Source: Prorocentrum cordatum (taxonomy: Eukaryota; Sar; Dinophyceae; Prorocentrales; Prorocentraceae). From it: 64,000 nt of DNA. Of this stretch, positions 54,256-63,470 are shown in pieces. Every line of letters begins with the position of its first letter. Position 1 is the stretch's first letter. A program made the translations under genes and the position numbers. The DNA is taken from positions 108,501 through 172,500 of the forward strand of contig CAUYUJ010015706.1 of the NCBI GenBank assembly GCA_963575745.1, given 5' to 3'. Below the pieces are notes generated by a model. That model made no database searches, was not told the DNA's origin, and was given only the letters and a program-made list of their open reading frames with translations.

Positions 54256-55704
54256 TTAAGGCCAAAAGGTTACACAAAGGTTCCTAATGTGGCTCTGCAA
54301 GCGTTGTTCCATCAACCGTTGAGCACCACTTGAGTAGAATGTCAAGCACCGCCAATGTCCGAAGCACCACCCTGCAATACGGTGCATCCTTATCTTGTCC
54401 AACCGACACAGCCCACAGGTTCTCTGGATGTCCACGTCCTCCCCCCCATCACGGCGCAAAGCCTCACAGAAACGGTGCAGAGCAGCCTGCTTCAAGTAAA
54501 AATTTGCCCTCACTCGCTGGGTGGCCATATTATCCCATGCGTGGAAGGCCGCATCCGAATCAGCGTCCTCATCGCACTCTGATTGATAGTTATGCAACTC
54601 ATCCACCTCCGTCTCCTTGTCGCCTTCGGGCAACAAGGGCACAATTGGGGCGGGTAGAGCGGAAGAAACTGAATCGTGAAAAGAGGACGGAGGTTGGGGA
54701 GGATCGCAAGTAGATTGAGGGGCCGACTTTGACATAGAAGAGCCAGTTAGAACTGCCTGAGCCTTCGCCCTTGCCCGCCTCCTGTTTCTGCGGTGCCTCT
54801 GGCCTTTCTCACGGCCAGCATCCTCCTCAGGACTCGGCGCCTCCTCGGGACTCTCAATTCCCATTCGAAGTTTGCATGCGTTGAGCGCCTCGATCCGAGC
54901 CCAAAACTCCTCTTTCGGGAGCCGTTCGAATTCCCGCCAAAGAGCAACTGCGTCATCATTGGCACGCGCCCAGTCCCTGGCAGCTTGACACTCAGATCGA
55001 TTGCTCTGCAACTCATCTGAACAGAGCCGGGAAGAAGATGCACAGTTATCTTTACGACCCGGCGGTAACCAAGACGGCGTCTGGTTACGGGGGCTCGCGG
55101 GGCTTCTTCGTGCCTCCTCATCATGCAAATCCTCTTTCCGAACACCTGGGTCAACAGAAGCCGACAGAGTGTCAGGAAATGGAGCGCGGCAAACTTCAGA
55201 GCTTGAATCCAAGAAAACAATATGCTGAGAATAATGCAACTTCTCATTCGGCACCCCCTCACTCTGCAAATCCTCATCCTGCAACTCCTCGTCCTGCAAC
55301 ACCTCATTCTGAACACCAGGATCAAAAGAAACAGAGCCCAGTCTCGACTGCAGCCCACCATCTGGAGACTGCACCACATCTGGAGAATACGCAACCGAAT
55401 GAGACGAGAAAGCTTCTCCACGATCAGTTGGCCCAGCAGTTGGCACCGATAAGGAACTCAACAATATACTGACCTGCTCCTCCGAGTTCCCCTGAAACGG
55501 GCATGGGTTTCGCGCACAATCATCGAGGTTATCAAACCAGCCAAACGCGGGGAAAGTATTCGGATCAGCCACAAAATATGGATCACGAGCATTAAACTGC
55601 ATAACATCAGATACAGCTTGTCTACAAATCGCCAGTTTGATTATCCTTGTTTTTCTTTTCCAACTGGTCGAAACAGAACTCATCGAACAAAATTGCGCTG
55701 TCAT
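54256..55704 (-). CDS. LINE-P copy 1, ORF0: acidic protein with a C-terminal Cys/His cluster
   Basis: An uninterrupted 482-codon minus frame starting at ATG 55704, about 100 nt inside the 5' end of LINE-P. The N-terminal half is acidic and contains short repeats (EVLQDEELQDEDLQSEGV). A basic patch follows (RHRRNRRRARAKAQAVL). The C-terminus reads TCGLCRLDKIRMHRIAGWCF and GHWRC, a C-x2-C plus His/Cys cluster that may bind zinc and nucleic acid. It resembles no family I recognise. Its position between the mapped 5' boundary and ORF1, on the element's strand, suggests a third protein of the element. It is the only LINE-P ORF here without a visible lesion. The truncated copies 2 and 3 lack it. 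Confidence 0.55.
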   Translation of the reverse strand: MTAQFCSMSSVSTSWKRKTRIIKLAICRQAVSDVMQFNARDPYFVADPNTFPAFGWFDNLDDCARNPCPFQGNSEEQVSILLSSLSVPTAGPTDRGEAFSSHSVAYSPDVVQSPDGGLQSRLGSVSFDPGVQNEVLQDEELQDEDLQSEGVPNEKLHYSQHIVFLDSSSEVCRAPFPDTLSASVDPGVRKEDLHDEEARRSPASPRNQTPSWLPPGRKDNCASSSRLCSDELQSNRSECQAARDWARANDDAVALWREFERLPKEEFWARIEALNACKLRMGIESPEEAPSPEEDAGREKGQRHRRNRRRARAKAQAVLTGSSMSKSAPQSTCDPPQPPSSFHDSVSSALPAPIVPLLPEGDKETEVDELHNYQSECDEDADSDAAFHAWDNMATQRVRANFYLKQAALHRFCEALRRDGGEDVDIQRTCGLCRLDKIRMHRIAGWCFGHWRCLTFYSSGAQRLMEQRLQSHIRNLCVTFWP

Positions 55705-55803
55705 GATGCCGCACAAGGAAGGGGCACGCAAGAACAACTGATCAATTCAATGCCGACAAATCACCCGTTCGGTACTCAGAGATGTACGTTACGTGTGCAT
55801 GCA

Positions 55804-55845
55804 CAACCCTGGTTACCGCCGGGAACTCGTAGAGCTTCCTCCTGC
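55804..55845. repeat. 5'-side half of the split target palindrome at LINE-P copy 1, with target-site duplication
   Basis: CAACCCTGGT (55804-55813) is the duplicate of CAACCTTGGT at the other end. GGTTACCGCCGG (55811-55822) is the other palindrome arm, followed by GAACTCGTAGAGCT, the inverse of the empty-site flank. Confidence 0.8.
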
Positions 55846-55949
55846 AATGCGGGCGCGGCAATCTCGCATTGCGCGCGCGAGGGCGCGGTTTCATGGAGGA
55901 GAAGAAGGAGCGCAGGAAAAGCATCTCTGGAAAAAATATAGACATACCA

Positions 55950-57111
55950 GACCGAGTTCAGTTGTCTAGACACTTTGAGCTAGCGCGCCCGTTGATTTCC
56001 TTCCGATCGCTGCGCCAAACAGCGTAAAGAAAACCATGACCATCTCTACAAAATTAGCAGAGTACGAATAGTTGTTCGGCCCCAGCACTGATAGCAGACC
56101 GAGTTCAGGCGTCTAGATACAGCGCGCCTGATTATTTTCTTCCAATTGCCGCGCCAAAACAGCTGCGTAGCTCATCTGCAGCTCGCGTTAAGTCAAGAAA
56201 ACCCACACATCCCCAAAAAAATCGCAGAGCACGAATAGTTGTTCAGCCCCAGCGCTGATAGCAGACCGAGTTCAGGCGTCTAGATACTTCAGACTATCGC
56301 GCCTGATGGTGTCATTCCCATTGCTGTGCCGAACAGCTCTAGCTCATCTGCAGATCGAGTTAAGTAAAGAAAAGCATCACCGTCTCGAACAAGTTAGCAG
56401 ACTACGAATAGTTGTTCGGCCCCAGCACTGATGGCACACCGAGATCAGGCGTCTAGATACTTTGAACTAGCGCGTCTCATGATTTCCTTCCAATTTCTGT
56501 GCTGAACAGATCTGTAGCTCCAGTTAAGTCGAGGCAACCATCACCATCTCCAAAAAAAAACAGAGTACGAATAGTGTTTCAGCGCCATCGCTGACAGCAG
56601 ACTGATTTCAGGTGTCTAGATACTTTGAACTAGCGCACTTTGAACAGCTATGTATCTCATCTGCAACTCAAGTCAAGAAAACCATCACCATCTCCAAAAA
56701 AAACTAGGAATAGTTGTGCGGCGCCAGCGCTCATCATCTCCAAAAAACTAGAGTACGAATAACTTCGCGGACCTAGCTCGAGTACCAGACCGAGTTCAGA
56801 CACCTGGATACTTTGGACGAACGCGCCGGACGATTCCAGATCGATTAGGTGCGCCTACCAGCTCTGTAGCGAGTTAAGCACAGAAAACCGACAGCACCTG
56901 TCAAGATGACTCGAAACAGCTGATCCCGCCCCAGTGCTTTTTGGCAGAAATAGGTACCCGATCGACCTGAGATTGAGACGGCGAGCGGGAATAAGATCGC
57001 AGATGAAGAGAAAAAATAATAGAGCTCAAACGAATTGTTGACTTTCGAGAAATCGAATTGAGACAAGTCAAAAAACGAAACTTCCGTCGAGATTTTTTTG
57101 CCAGCTGGGAG
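55950..57111. repeat. Satellite array S2, inverted relative to S1
   Basis: About six diverged units of 150-185 bp contain CAGACCGAGTTCAGGCGTCT, GATACTTTGAACTAGCGCG, AGTTAAGTCAAGAAAACCA and ACGAATAGTTGTTCGGCC. The right end (from about 56845) has CGACAGCACCTGTCAAGATG and GGTACCCGATCGACCT, the inverse of landmarks in S1. It lies between LINE-P copies 1 and 2. Short frames inside are not genes. Confidence 0.8.
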
Positions 57112-57131
57112 CCGGCGGTAAACCGTCAACC
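57112..57131. repeat. 3'-side half of the split target palindrome at LINE-P copy 2
   Basis: CCGGCGGTAAACCGTCAACC, the same arm and centre found at 47951-47970 and in the empty site at 61931. Element sequence starts immediately after it. The matching half at the other end of copy 2 was not found. Confidence 0.8.
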
Positions 57132-57163
57132 TTGATGTTTGCGGTTTGCGGTCAGAGCTGGCA

Positions 57164-57179
57164 GCGCTGAGGTCAGCGC
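57164..57179 (-). promoter_or_regulatory. 3'-UTR stem-loop of LINE-P copy 2
   Basis: In element orientation GCGCTG-ACCT-CAGCGC, equivalent to the stem at 47998-48013 of copy 1. Both are preceded by CGAGC and followed by CTCTG. Compensatory changes at two pairs support an RNA stem. Confidence 0.6.
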
Positions 57180-57257
57180 CGCTCGATGTCCTGCCACAAC
57201 TGGCGCATTGCAGATTCGCAATCCCAGGAGCTCCGAGAGGGGGCACTACAGGCACAG

Positions 57258-57522
57258 CTTAACTATGTCCTGTACTCCTCTTAGAAGCTGAGTCGCTGCA
57301 CAGAGTTCAGCGGACGTGATAGAGGCGTGGAGGGGAGGGGAGAATGAGGGAAAAAGCCACATCTTCATACCACTGCTGGGCACAAGATGGGGGAAAAAAA
57401 GAGCCAGGGAGGACACTACTCACGCACACGTCACATACCCATCCTGCACCAACTCCTTCAGTCGATACACCCCCGTCAAAGGCACCTCAAATCCCCGACA
57501 TTGTGATAGTATTCTGTTGACA
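57258..57522 (-). pseudogene. LINE-P copy 2, N-terminal half of RNase H after the C-terminal half
   Basis: Downstream of the stop of the 57523-58464 frame the minus strand reads GAFDGGVSTEGVGAGWVCDV (catalytic Asp codon 57475-57477) and, after a frame change near a T-run at about 57390, ITSAELCAATQLLRGVQDIV (catalytic Glu codon 57306-57308), ending KLCL and a stop. It aligns with the same half in copies 1 and 3. Confidence 0.7.
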
Positions 57523-58464
57523 TTATTTGATAAACCTCCACTCGAAAACTCGCTCCTGTCGTCCTCTCCTCGCATTCCACGTCATCCGATCAGCCCTTGT
57601 GTTGCCTTCTCTGTACACCCATTTCCAGATATCATGGCCTGCGCTCGGTGGAATAATCCCCGATGTCGTTGTAAGAAGATATAGCAAGTTAGATACATCG
57701 GCAACTGCATTCATACAAGTCAGATTGCTAGTAGTATACAAGCCTGTCAGCCAATTTACAACCACTTGAGAGTCCCCACTTAACTCCATAGAAACAAAAC
57801 CTGGAAAAAATTCCCAAGTGGGCTGCCTTTCATATAGTTTTGCCAATCTCCTGGAGGTCTCGATGTTCTTGGGGTGCAAGGGGTCCGTGGACATCTCCTC
57901 GTCCTCCTCCTTCCTCACATGTATGTTGCTGTTTTTAAGCACGGAATACGGGAACATCTGCTCGTAGCGTTCAAGCTCTCGGAGTGCCTGACAGCATAAG
58001 TCTGTCCATCCTTTCTCCGACCACTTAAGATGGCCTCTCCACAAGAACTCACCTCCCACGGATTCGAAGATGCTAGCCCGGGAGTGGAAAGCCAGACGAT
58101 GAGCACCGTTCGAACGACCGCCGCTGCGACTGATCTCACGTGCCTGCTGGGTTCCAAGATACTCGATAAACGTATCCATCTGCTGCGTCCAAGCAACATT
58201 CCCCACGAGCATCAGAGTACGAGCCTGCAGGTGCGCGTTGAGGATGTCCGACTTCTCCGTCCCCAGGGCTCGCGGAGCAGGCTTGTGACCAAGGTTTTCT
58301 TTTAGCCTCTGAGTGCTGCCTGAAAGTTGGGTCCTCGTTTTCTTCTGACTCGCACTTTGGGTTGGGTCCCCCTCATCATGACGTCTGCTTCTGGCGCCTT
58401 GTATTCCCTCCTCCTTCGCCTCCTTCATCATCCTCGTATGTAGTTGTCGCCGATTCTCTGGCAT
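57523..58464 (-). pseudogene. LINE-P copy 2, post-RT region and C-terminal half of RNase H
   Basis: A 313-codon minus frame. The last 90 residues read GFVSMELSGDSQVVVNWLTG (third catalytic Asp, codon 57772-57774) and IWKWVYREGNTRADRMTWNA (fourth Asp, codon 57589-57591). ESVGGEFLWRGHLKWSEKGW upstream aligns with ETVGGAHWYANLTWDEDGW in copy 1, a conserved linker of unknown function. No FDGG half lies upstream of it. Confidence 0.75.
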
Positions 58465-58476
58465 TGGGGCCTCCTC

Positions 58477-58830
58477 CTACATCTCCTCCTGCATGCTGTT
58501 GACGTGTGGGGACGTGGAAGCAGTTGAACGGCAGGGTAAAAGGGGTGGAGGTGGTGGAAGTACATGACATAGGGAATCAGAGATATCCTTCGCCCACTCC
58601 CACTGTTTGCGAAGTACTCTTTGAACGAGACTCTCTCGCCCTGTCCGATGAAGCAACGCTCTCCCTGCTCGGACCCTTTGCGTTAAGAAAAGAAACCAGT
58701 TTTCATCCCGTCGTTTCGACCGCCACAACATTTTGGCCAATAACCCTCCCTCCCTTGCGTGAATGAACTTGAGGCTGTTGGAGACTATCGCGGCCCCTTC
58801 GACACCATAAAGAAAGCACGCTTGCACACA
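58477..58830 (-). pseudogene. LINE-P copy 2, post-RT (thumb-like) segment
   Basis: The minus frame reads IHAREGGLLAKMLWRSKRRD and LQRVLRKQWEWAKDISDS-like residues that match KCEGKLLANMMWRRKGAGED and YRQWCRAKDVRATAQ in copy 1. It connects the RT to the C-terminal region with a frame change on each side. Confidence 0.6.
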
Positions 58831-59177
58831 ATCTTTTTGCTGAGCGGCAGGGACCGATCATAGTAGTAGCTTTTATTACACCGGAATGCTTTCTCAGCTA
58901 GCTCCCACCTGTGATGCATGTCACCATGTGCCCGAAAACGTTTGATCCTGACCCCCAAGACGTCCATGACTTGCACGTGCGGTAATTCAACAGCTGGATC
59001 TATTTTGTCGATAACCAAGCTACCCTCAGCATCTGGCGATATAGTGTTCATAAACATGAGTGACTCCTTTTTCCAATCAAAGCCGTGTCGCCTCAACGCC
59101 GTCGTCATCTCTGTGATCATTATTTCCAGCTGGCCATCGGAAACTGCAAATAAAAAAAAATTGTCAGCCCACAACAT
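58785..59177 (-). pseudogene. LINE-P copy 2, reverse transcriptase palm end with WADN
   Basis: Starts at MLWADNFFLFAVSDGQLEIM (WADN codons at 59160-59171), followed by RRHGFDWKKESLMFMNT and HVQVMDVLGVRIKR. The frame change from 59214-59894 lies just before motif C. It supports the WADN motif independently of copy 1. Confidence 0.8.
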
Positions 59178-59213
59178 GTTTGTAATTTTCCACTCGTTTG
59201 GCGCTCCAACTGT

Positions 59214-59894
59214 TCACAGAGGGTACCCCAGGCCACGCTCAAACCATCCAGTACACACCGGTTCAAAAATCATGATGCTGACGAGGGCCCACAACATTGG
59301 GGCTTCCATCGATCCAGTTCTGATACAATTCTCCCAAGGAATGTTGGACGTCTCGATCTCCTGAAAACGAAGTGTGGCCACGTTATTGGTATATCCTTCG
59401 AGTACTGCATATGCCAAATTAGGGTCGATGTTGGAAAACTTCATAGCCTCTGCCGCACAAGGTATGGTGAAATTGTCGAAGGCTCTGGCGACATCAAGCG
59501 ACGCCCAAAACAGCGAGTACGATTTGCCCCACATGGCCGTGTGCCTCACAAGGTTCTTGAGGCCACTCGTCACCTCATGGGTCCTCCTTCCAGGCATGAA
59601 TCCATATAATTGGCAGTGCTTATGGCCATCAATCGATCTGACATGCCTTTCCAAAAGCTGTGCTAGACAGCTGCTATACCACTTGCTGAATACACTTAGA
59701 AGTACAATGGCTCGTGTTTCTGCGAAACAAAGGGCCCCATTCTTTTTGGGGGGTAACGTTACACAAAGCATTCTCCATTCTTGGGAAGTGACAGAGCTCC
59801 TGGCAAAGAGCTTCTGAAAGGCCTGCAATATCATACATAAGGATGTCCATGGTAAAGCTTTGAGCAGGGATGCACCGACACCGTCCGCTCCCAC
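59214..59894 (-). pseudogene. LINE-P copy 2, reverse transcriptase fingers and palm
   Basis: The minus frame contains MGADGVGASLLKALP, TLPPKKNGALCFAETRAIVL, FMPGRRTHEVTSGLKNLV, motif A FWASLDVARAFDNF and motif B IRTGSMEAPMLW. Each block aligns with copy 1. The frame ends at the point where motif C continues in the next frame. Confidence 0.82.
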
Positions 59895-60890
59895 TGCCCC
59901 CCCCCCCCCATCTTTAATCTAGTCGTCCTGGCCAGAAGCAATAGCCCCATGGTAATCAGATTTCCACAGAGAGATGTAGCCTCGGCCTCCTGGAGTAACT
60001 TCCGAGCACACTCATCATTGGCAATATTCTGGGAGCCGTCCGCATATCGATTTAACCCACGCTGTTGGAGTGCCCTTTCCCAAGCTATCCTATCCTCCGT
60101 CTTGACACCTTCAACCATGACGTGCGTGATGTGCTTACGTGTCTTCTTTCCGTCCCTAAATTCGAACTTGACCTGGCGACTACGAAAAGGTCGTCGCACT
60201 TTGTTCCAAATCCGCCGACTCTGCCGAAACTCCTCAATCGTGATCTCCCCCCTCTTCCACTGTTTGTGTTTTTGATAGTGTTGGTTCCTCACCTCCACCT
60301 CCTCCTTGGTCATCGATGGGGGCCTCAGGGGGTCCTTCAGGAAACGATGATGCTGTTCTCCTGGTAGCCTTTGCCTGGACCCCGACATCGACCTCGTCCT
60401 CAGTGGAAATCACGTCTGCCCCCCCTCCGCCTGCAAACGGGTGAGATGTGGGAGCCGGGGCGTGATCAAGACGCCTTGCCACAACCTTCTCCATCCCTGG
60501 CGGCACTCTCCACTTGGCAAAGGAAGGAATAGCTGGCACCGCCTTTCGAGATCTCATCTTACTCAATTGGGGCACATTCATCTCCAACAACTTGTGATCA
60601 CTCAAGAGCATGACGGGCGTGTCCGATGGCATGTTACATGATAGAATCCAATGTTTAACAACAGCAAGATGCGGCCAACAACGAGGGATGCATAAATATT
60701 CGTACACGTGCCCATATCCATACTGGGAACGCCACGCACATGCACTCACGTCCGCCCGAGATCCCCTTCGATCCCCAAAGGTGTTGGTGAGCTGGAGTCC
60801 CAGGGCGCCCATAGTGGCACACAAAGCGTGCAGACCTGAGCGACTCTGCGAAGGTATTTCTCTTCAGGCTCTGCGACAAAAACCAGGGGA
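59895..60890 (-). pseudogene. LINE-P copy 2, endonuclease tail and EN-RT linker
   Basis: Frame 60234-60824 reads MGALGLQLTNTFGDRRGSRA and GYGHVYEYLCIPRCW, aligned with the end of the endonuclease of copy 1, then LLSDHKLLEMN (SDH). Frame 59831-60388 carries the basic linker (KQWKRGEITIEEFRQSRRIW) that precedes the RT, equivalent to RRRWKAGECSEEEMKAARRE in copy 1. Confidence 0.65.
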
Positions 60891-60899
60891 AGATGAGGT

Positions 60900-61930
60900 G
60901 GCCGAGGACGGACACTAAGATATTGGACGTCTGGCTGGAAAAGGGAGGTGCGGATCGAGAGATTGCTCTGAGAGTTGACTTTCTTGAGGGGCGCACTTCT
61001 GTGAAACGGGTTAAGGCCTGCGGGTGCGTGCAGGCTTTGTTTCCCGCGAGCGTTCAGTGATAGGTCATCATTGACCTGCCTTTTTCCTTGTACGTTGAAT
61101 GGCGCGCAGCTCCAAGAGCCGCTCGCTTGGCCGACTGACCACTTGACTTCCAGCCGCACCTATTGGCCGAACACAGAATAGCAACGTCCATGTAATGTGA
61201 ACGTCGACAACAACTAAGCGTCGGGGTGGTGCATGCCAAAAGCACGAATGTCAATAGCACGTAAACACAGCATCACACACCAACAAAATAACATCAATAT
61301 GACAACATAGCACCAACAGCAAATATCCAACACAGCACACAATCATGAGCATATCAGCGCTCATTGTGTCTCGTCGTCATAGTCATCGTAACTGTTCCGT
61401 TGTGGCTTAATCGCCCTTTCGGGGAGGGGCCTTGGAGGGCTCCTGGGGGGCTTCTGTCGGGGGGCTTCCAGGGGGTCCCCCGAGGTATCTCGGTGTCATC
61501 TCAGGGTTGCTTATTGGGGCCGTCTTGGGGGCCCTCTTGGACCACTCAAGTGGCCTATGGGGGTCGTGATGTGCTGTCTTGAGTCTTGAAGCAATGCTGT
61601 GGGGTCTTAGGGCCATCTAGGGCGGCATAGAAGCAATCTTAAGCCGTTCCGTGGTCCCTTGTCCTTCATGCGTTTTCGGGCATTTGCCTGCGGGTTATAA
61701 GTTTGTCTTGTTCGTCGTGCAACCGTGCATATCCAGTTGTCATCAAGGGTAGCTGAAAACTCGAGAAATACATTTTTCGTTTTCATCGAAAGTCCGTTCC
61801 GCCAAGTGTTTCGATAGTCATACTGCAGCTACGGACCAGAGAATTGCACTGGCAGGCGCGACACAACCCACTACAGGTGCGAAAAATACCGTTTCTTGAA
61901 ACGAATGTTCAAATATCTCACAACTGGGAT
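60900..61930. other. Unassigned region between LINE-P copy 2 and the second empty target
   Basis: No gene recognised. 61410-61580 has GGGGGCTTCCAGGGGGTCCC-like units resembling the inverse of the AGGCCCCCAAG arrays in copies A and B. 61785-61910 resembles 62440-62560 and 63545-63660 (shared TTTTCATCGAAAGT and CACTACAGG landmarks), so it belongs to the dispersed target-associated repeat. Confidence 0.4.
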
Positions 61931-61963
61931 CCGGCGGTAAACCGTCAACCAGGTAACCGCCGG
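61931..61963. repeat. Second unoccupied LINE-P target palindrome, inverted orientation
   Basis: CCGGCGGTAAACCGTCAACC followed by AGGTAACCGCCGG, the reverse complement of 46663-46695 except one base. The right flank AAGCCTCGCAGAGCT is the inverse of the AGCTCTRCGAGG flank seen at other sites. Confidence 0.88.
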
Positions 61964-62560
61964 AAGCCTCGCAGAGCTATGTTTTCGTGCGGAGCTCATC
62001 GGTCGAGTTAAGACTAGAAAACGAGCCTCAAAAACTAGCAGCGTATGACTAGTTGTTATAATGCGAACAGTTTTGCAGACCTAGCTCAAGAAGCAGACCG
62101 AGCTCAGACCTCTCGATGAAACAGACGAACGTGCCTGATCATTCGGTCTCGCTTTTTGTAAGCATCAGCTCTGTAGCTGTCCTGAAACTCCAGTTAAATA
62201 CAGAAAACCGACAGCACCTGTCTAGATGACTCGAAGAATACGACTAGCTTCGCAGATCTAGCTCGAGTAGCAGACCGCGTTCATACCTCTCGATGGAACA
62301 GACGAACGCGCCTGACGATTTTGAATCGGTTTCTGTTAATATCAGCTCTGAAGCTGTCCTAAATCTCGAGTTACGTACAGAAAACTGTCAACGCGTGTCA
62401 AGATGACTCGAAACGGCCGACGGTTCCAGCAAGTGTTTTGATAGATATTTCAGCTACGAACCTGAGATTTTAACTGGCAGACGCGACATAACCCACTACA
62501 GGTGGGAAGAATGCCAGTTCTTGACACGATTTTTCAAATTTTGCAGCAGCATTGAAAAAC
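61964..62560. repeat. Satellite array S3
   Basis: About three units related to S2 (GACCTAGCTCAAGAAGCAGA, ATACAGAAAACCGACAGCAC, CTGTCTAGATGACTCGAA), followed by TTCAGCTACGAACCTGAGAT and CACTACAGG landmarks. Same orientation as S2. Confidence 0.75.
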
Positions 62561-62726
62561 CTACCCCAAGTCATCACATTGCCTCTTAAGGTCGGGTCGG
62601 CCAACTAGCTCCACCCTACGCCCGAATTCCTCCAGCTCATCCTGCCGAAGAGCTCTACGAGGTATGTTTGCCCAACCGCCCAGAGTTCACACATTGTCCG
62701 TCGGGGCCGGGTCGGCCAACTGGGAA

Positions 62727-62747
62727 CCGGTGGTACGCCAACCAGAT
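62727..62747. repeat. 3'-side target half and target-site duplication at LINE-P copy 3
   Basis: ACCGGTGGTACGCCAACCAG and T correspond to a diverged palindrome arm and centre. GCCAACCAGAT at 62737-62747 is repeated exactly at 63431-63441. Confidence 0.82.
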
Positions 62748-63430
62748 TTTTGCGTCTTTGCTGGGACCATCTTGGCCACTGAGGCCAGGTCCAACGAAGT
62801 CTCAGGCGAATCAGAGCCTCTTATACGTCACGCAAGCAGTCAACTCTTATTTCACACCAGCAAAGCTGTTGGAATAAAGAGAATCAAAAGCCAGCAATGA
62901 CACAATCAAACGCAAAGAACACAAATGATAATCGAAGAACAAATAAACAGCGAAGCTGTTAGAATATACAAGAAGACAACATGAGAGATGAAACAATGTG
63001 CGAATTATCGCTGCGAATGATCAAAGAAGGTCTGTACAACCTGTGGGAGCACATCACAGATGCGCTCCGCCGCTGATAACTCCGCATCTGTGACCGCGGC
63101 ACTTGGTGGCAGACACCAAGCCGCAAGATACACACCCTTGAAAGTGATGTCGGTCCGGGAGAAGATATACTTGTTACGCAGACCTTCTGTATCCACACGC
63201 CACAGGCACTTCCGCGGCTACAAACACCCCCATCAAAGCCAGCTCTGATAAGGCAAGGAGTAAAACACTGAGATTCGAAATCGCTGAGGTAAAAGAAATC
63301 GGCGTACATATGGCCCTGACGGGCCTGATGGGTCAGTAAGTCAGCCCTCTGATTCCGTCCCCGAAAAGAATGAGAGAAGAAGTCACGGCCAGCCTCTGGA
63401 GGCCTCACCGAGTAAGCATCCTGTATCTCT
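62748..63430 (-). mobile_element. LINE-P copy 3, 683-bp 5'-truncated insertion with 11-bp duplication
   Basis: Bounded by the exact 11-bp duplication GCCAACCAGAT and by both arms of a diverged target palindrome. It contains only the end of the RNase H region and the 3' UTR. EIQDAYSVRPPEAGRDFF then SHSFRGRNQRADLLTHQARQ (fourth catalytic Asp, codon 63340-63342) is followed without a stop, 36 codons later, by IRAGFDGGVCSRGSACGVWI (first catalytic Asp, codon 63232-63234). After a frame change AAVTDAELSAAERICDVLPQ carries the catalytic Glu (codon 63080-63082). Near the 3' end GGACC..GGCC..GGCC..GGTCC (62763-62795) can fold into a stem. Typical short LINE insertion. Confidence 0.82.
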
Positions 63431-63470
63431 GCCAACCAGATCACCGCCAGGCACCTCGTAGAGCTCTTTG
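63431..63470. repeat. 5'-side target half and target-site duplication at LINE-P copy 3
   Basis: GCCAACCAGAT (63431-63441) is followed by CACCGCCAGGCACCTCGTAG, which aligns with the arm and AGCTCTACGAGG flank of other target sites in inverse orientation. Confidence 0.8.

Larger units (their letters stand above)
47976..55803 (-). mobile_element. LINE-P copy 1, full-length non-LTR retrotransposon in the palindrome
   Basis: A 7.8 kb minus-strand element. Its 5' end (55803) and 3' end (47976) are bounded by the two halves of the same 33-bp target palindrome, with a 10-bp duplication differing at one base. The outer flank at 55811-55840 (element orientation AGCTCTACGAGTTCCCGGCG) matches the left flank of the empty site at 46650-46670, so both ends are fixed by comparison with an unoccupied site. 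Order 5' to 3': ORF0 (55704-54256), ORF1 (53503-52334), endonuclease (52330-51440), reverse transcriptase (51483-50008), C-terminal region and permuted RNase H (49950-48022), and a ~46-nt 3' UTR with a stem-loop. Three or four frameshifts and two or three stops make this copy defective but fairly young. Confidence 0.85.
57132..60890 (-). mobile_element. LINE-P copy 2, 5'-truncated
   Basis: Second minus-strand copy, about 3.8 kb, running from within the endonuclease (VFVAEPEEKYLRRVAQVC near 60880) to the 3' UTR. Its 3' end sits in the same place of the target palindrome as copy 1. The 5' boundary near 60890 is inferred from loss of protein similarity; no palindrome arm or duplication is seen there, so a rearrangement or an atypical 5' junction is likely. 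It is diverged from copy 1 (the proteins align only in conserved blocks), so the two are separate insertions and not a duplication. Confidence 0.75.
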
